From Candidatus Woesearchaeota archaeon (GTDB lineage: Archaea; Nanobdellota; Nanobdellia; Woesearchaeales; UBA10200): 14,306 bases of DNA. Below the pieces are notes generated by a model. That model was not told the origin of the DNA and did no database searches. It saw nothing but the letters and a program-made list of their open reading frames with translations. The DNA is taken from contig JACPBN010000017.1 of assembly GCA_016180275.1 (NCBI GenBank), positions 1 through 14,306 of the forward strand. Direction: 5' to 3'. Positions within the stretch are counted from its first letter, which is position 1; every line of letters begins with the position of its first letter. A program made the position numbers and the translations under genes. Positions 14,190-14,306 of this stretch are shown here, piece after piece.

Positions 14190-14203
14190 GTATTTGTTTA
14201 GCT
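14190..14203 (+). repeat. Element flank motif GTATTTGTTTAGCT
   Basis: This is the same 14-mer as at 225-212 and 9424-9411 (both minus strand). It lies 18 nt before GCGGCGACTGCC of copy D, the same layout as at 225-174 on the minus strand, where the gap is 21 nt. Confidence 0.5.
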
Positions 14204-14221
14204 ATAACAACATCAAAAGCT

Positions 14222-14306
14222 GCGGCGACTGCCAATTTTGACGAACACAAATCCATATAACTTAGCCAAGTTTTTCCGGGCAATGCCATTTACTCACACA
14301 TAAAAT
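14222..14306 (+). repeat. Dispersed intergenic element, copy D (cut by the window end)
   Basis: It begins GCGGCGACTGCCAATTTT, continues GACGAACA as in copy A, then ACAAATCC as in copy B. A degraded core (CCGGGCAA, 14276-14283) lies at the conserved distance of 48 nt, followed by ATGCCATTTACTCACA, similar to the block after CACGCAATGCTT in copy C. As in copy B, the 44-nt middle part seems deleted. It starts 39 nt after the guaB stop in sense orientation. Confidence 0.7.

Noticed and set aside
1..14306. CRISPR array or rRNA gene
   Set aside because: No regularly spaced identical repeats with unique spacers are present, and no rRNA-like conserved sequence is visible; the dispersed elements are kilobases apart.

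Overview
The window looks like part of an AT-rich archaeal chromosome, most likely a DPANN-type archaeon such as a Woesearchaeota relative; the lineage is inferred from gene content and not proven. Archaeal markers are EF-1A, archaeal-type uS10, a class I lysyl-tRNA synthetase, a NIP7-like PUA protein, a tRNA with an intron in the T-loop, and TATA boxes about 25 nt upstream of leaderless genes. Bacterial-type features are a CoaE-type dephospho-CoA kinase and a lipoprotein carrying a CuA-type cupredoxin domain.

Layout. 1-225 holds a dispersed repeat with inverted ends. 292-1725 (minus) is a two-gene operon of unrecognised proteins. 1726-2229 has no gene. 2230-2862 (plus) is a wHTH/ACT regulator. 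2976-3612 (plus) is a vapBC toxin-antitoxin pair. 3636-4196 (minus) is a CuA cupredoxin lipoprotein. 4289-4813 (minus) is a NIP7-like PUA protein whose 5' end abuts a second repeat copy (4839-4988). 5012-6289 (minus) is a long coiled-coil protein. 6406-6498 (minus) is tRNA-Val(CAC). 6618-8427 (minus) is rpsJ and tuf, with a structured rpsJ leader that contains a small SD-led ORF. Then, all on the plus strand, come coaE, a NagB-fold isomerase-like gene, lysS, a third repeat copy, guaB, and a fourth repeat copy cut by the window end.

Functionally this is mostly housekeeping: translation (tRNA-Val, uS10, EF-1A, LysRS), ribosome biogenesis (NIP7-like), CoA synthesis and GMP synthesis. Accessory genes (vapBC, the unknown operon, the lipoprotein) lie on the left. 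Most genes appear to be transcribed alone or in pairs.

The strongest signals outside ordinary genes are: (1) a previously unnamed family of GC-richer intergenic elements, four copies in 14.3 kb, three of which start 23-75 nt after the stop codon of a co-oriented gene; (2) the 20-nt T-loop intron with a bulge-helix-bulge in tRNA-Val; (3) the rpsJ leader, with two hairpins and a nine-codon ORF whose stop overlaps the rpsJ Shine-Dalgarno; (4) an inverted repeat flanking a TATA box upstream of coaE; (5) a lysine-rich insertion and N-terminal tail in LysRS.
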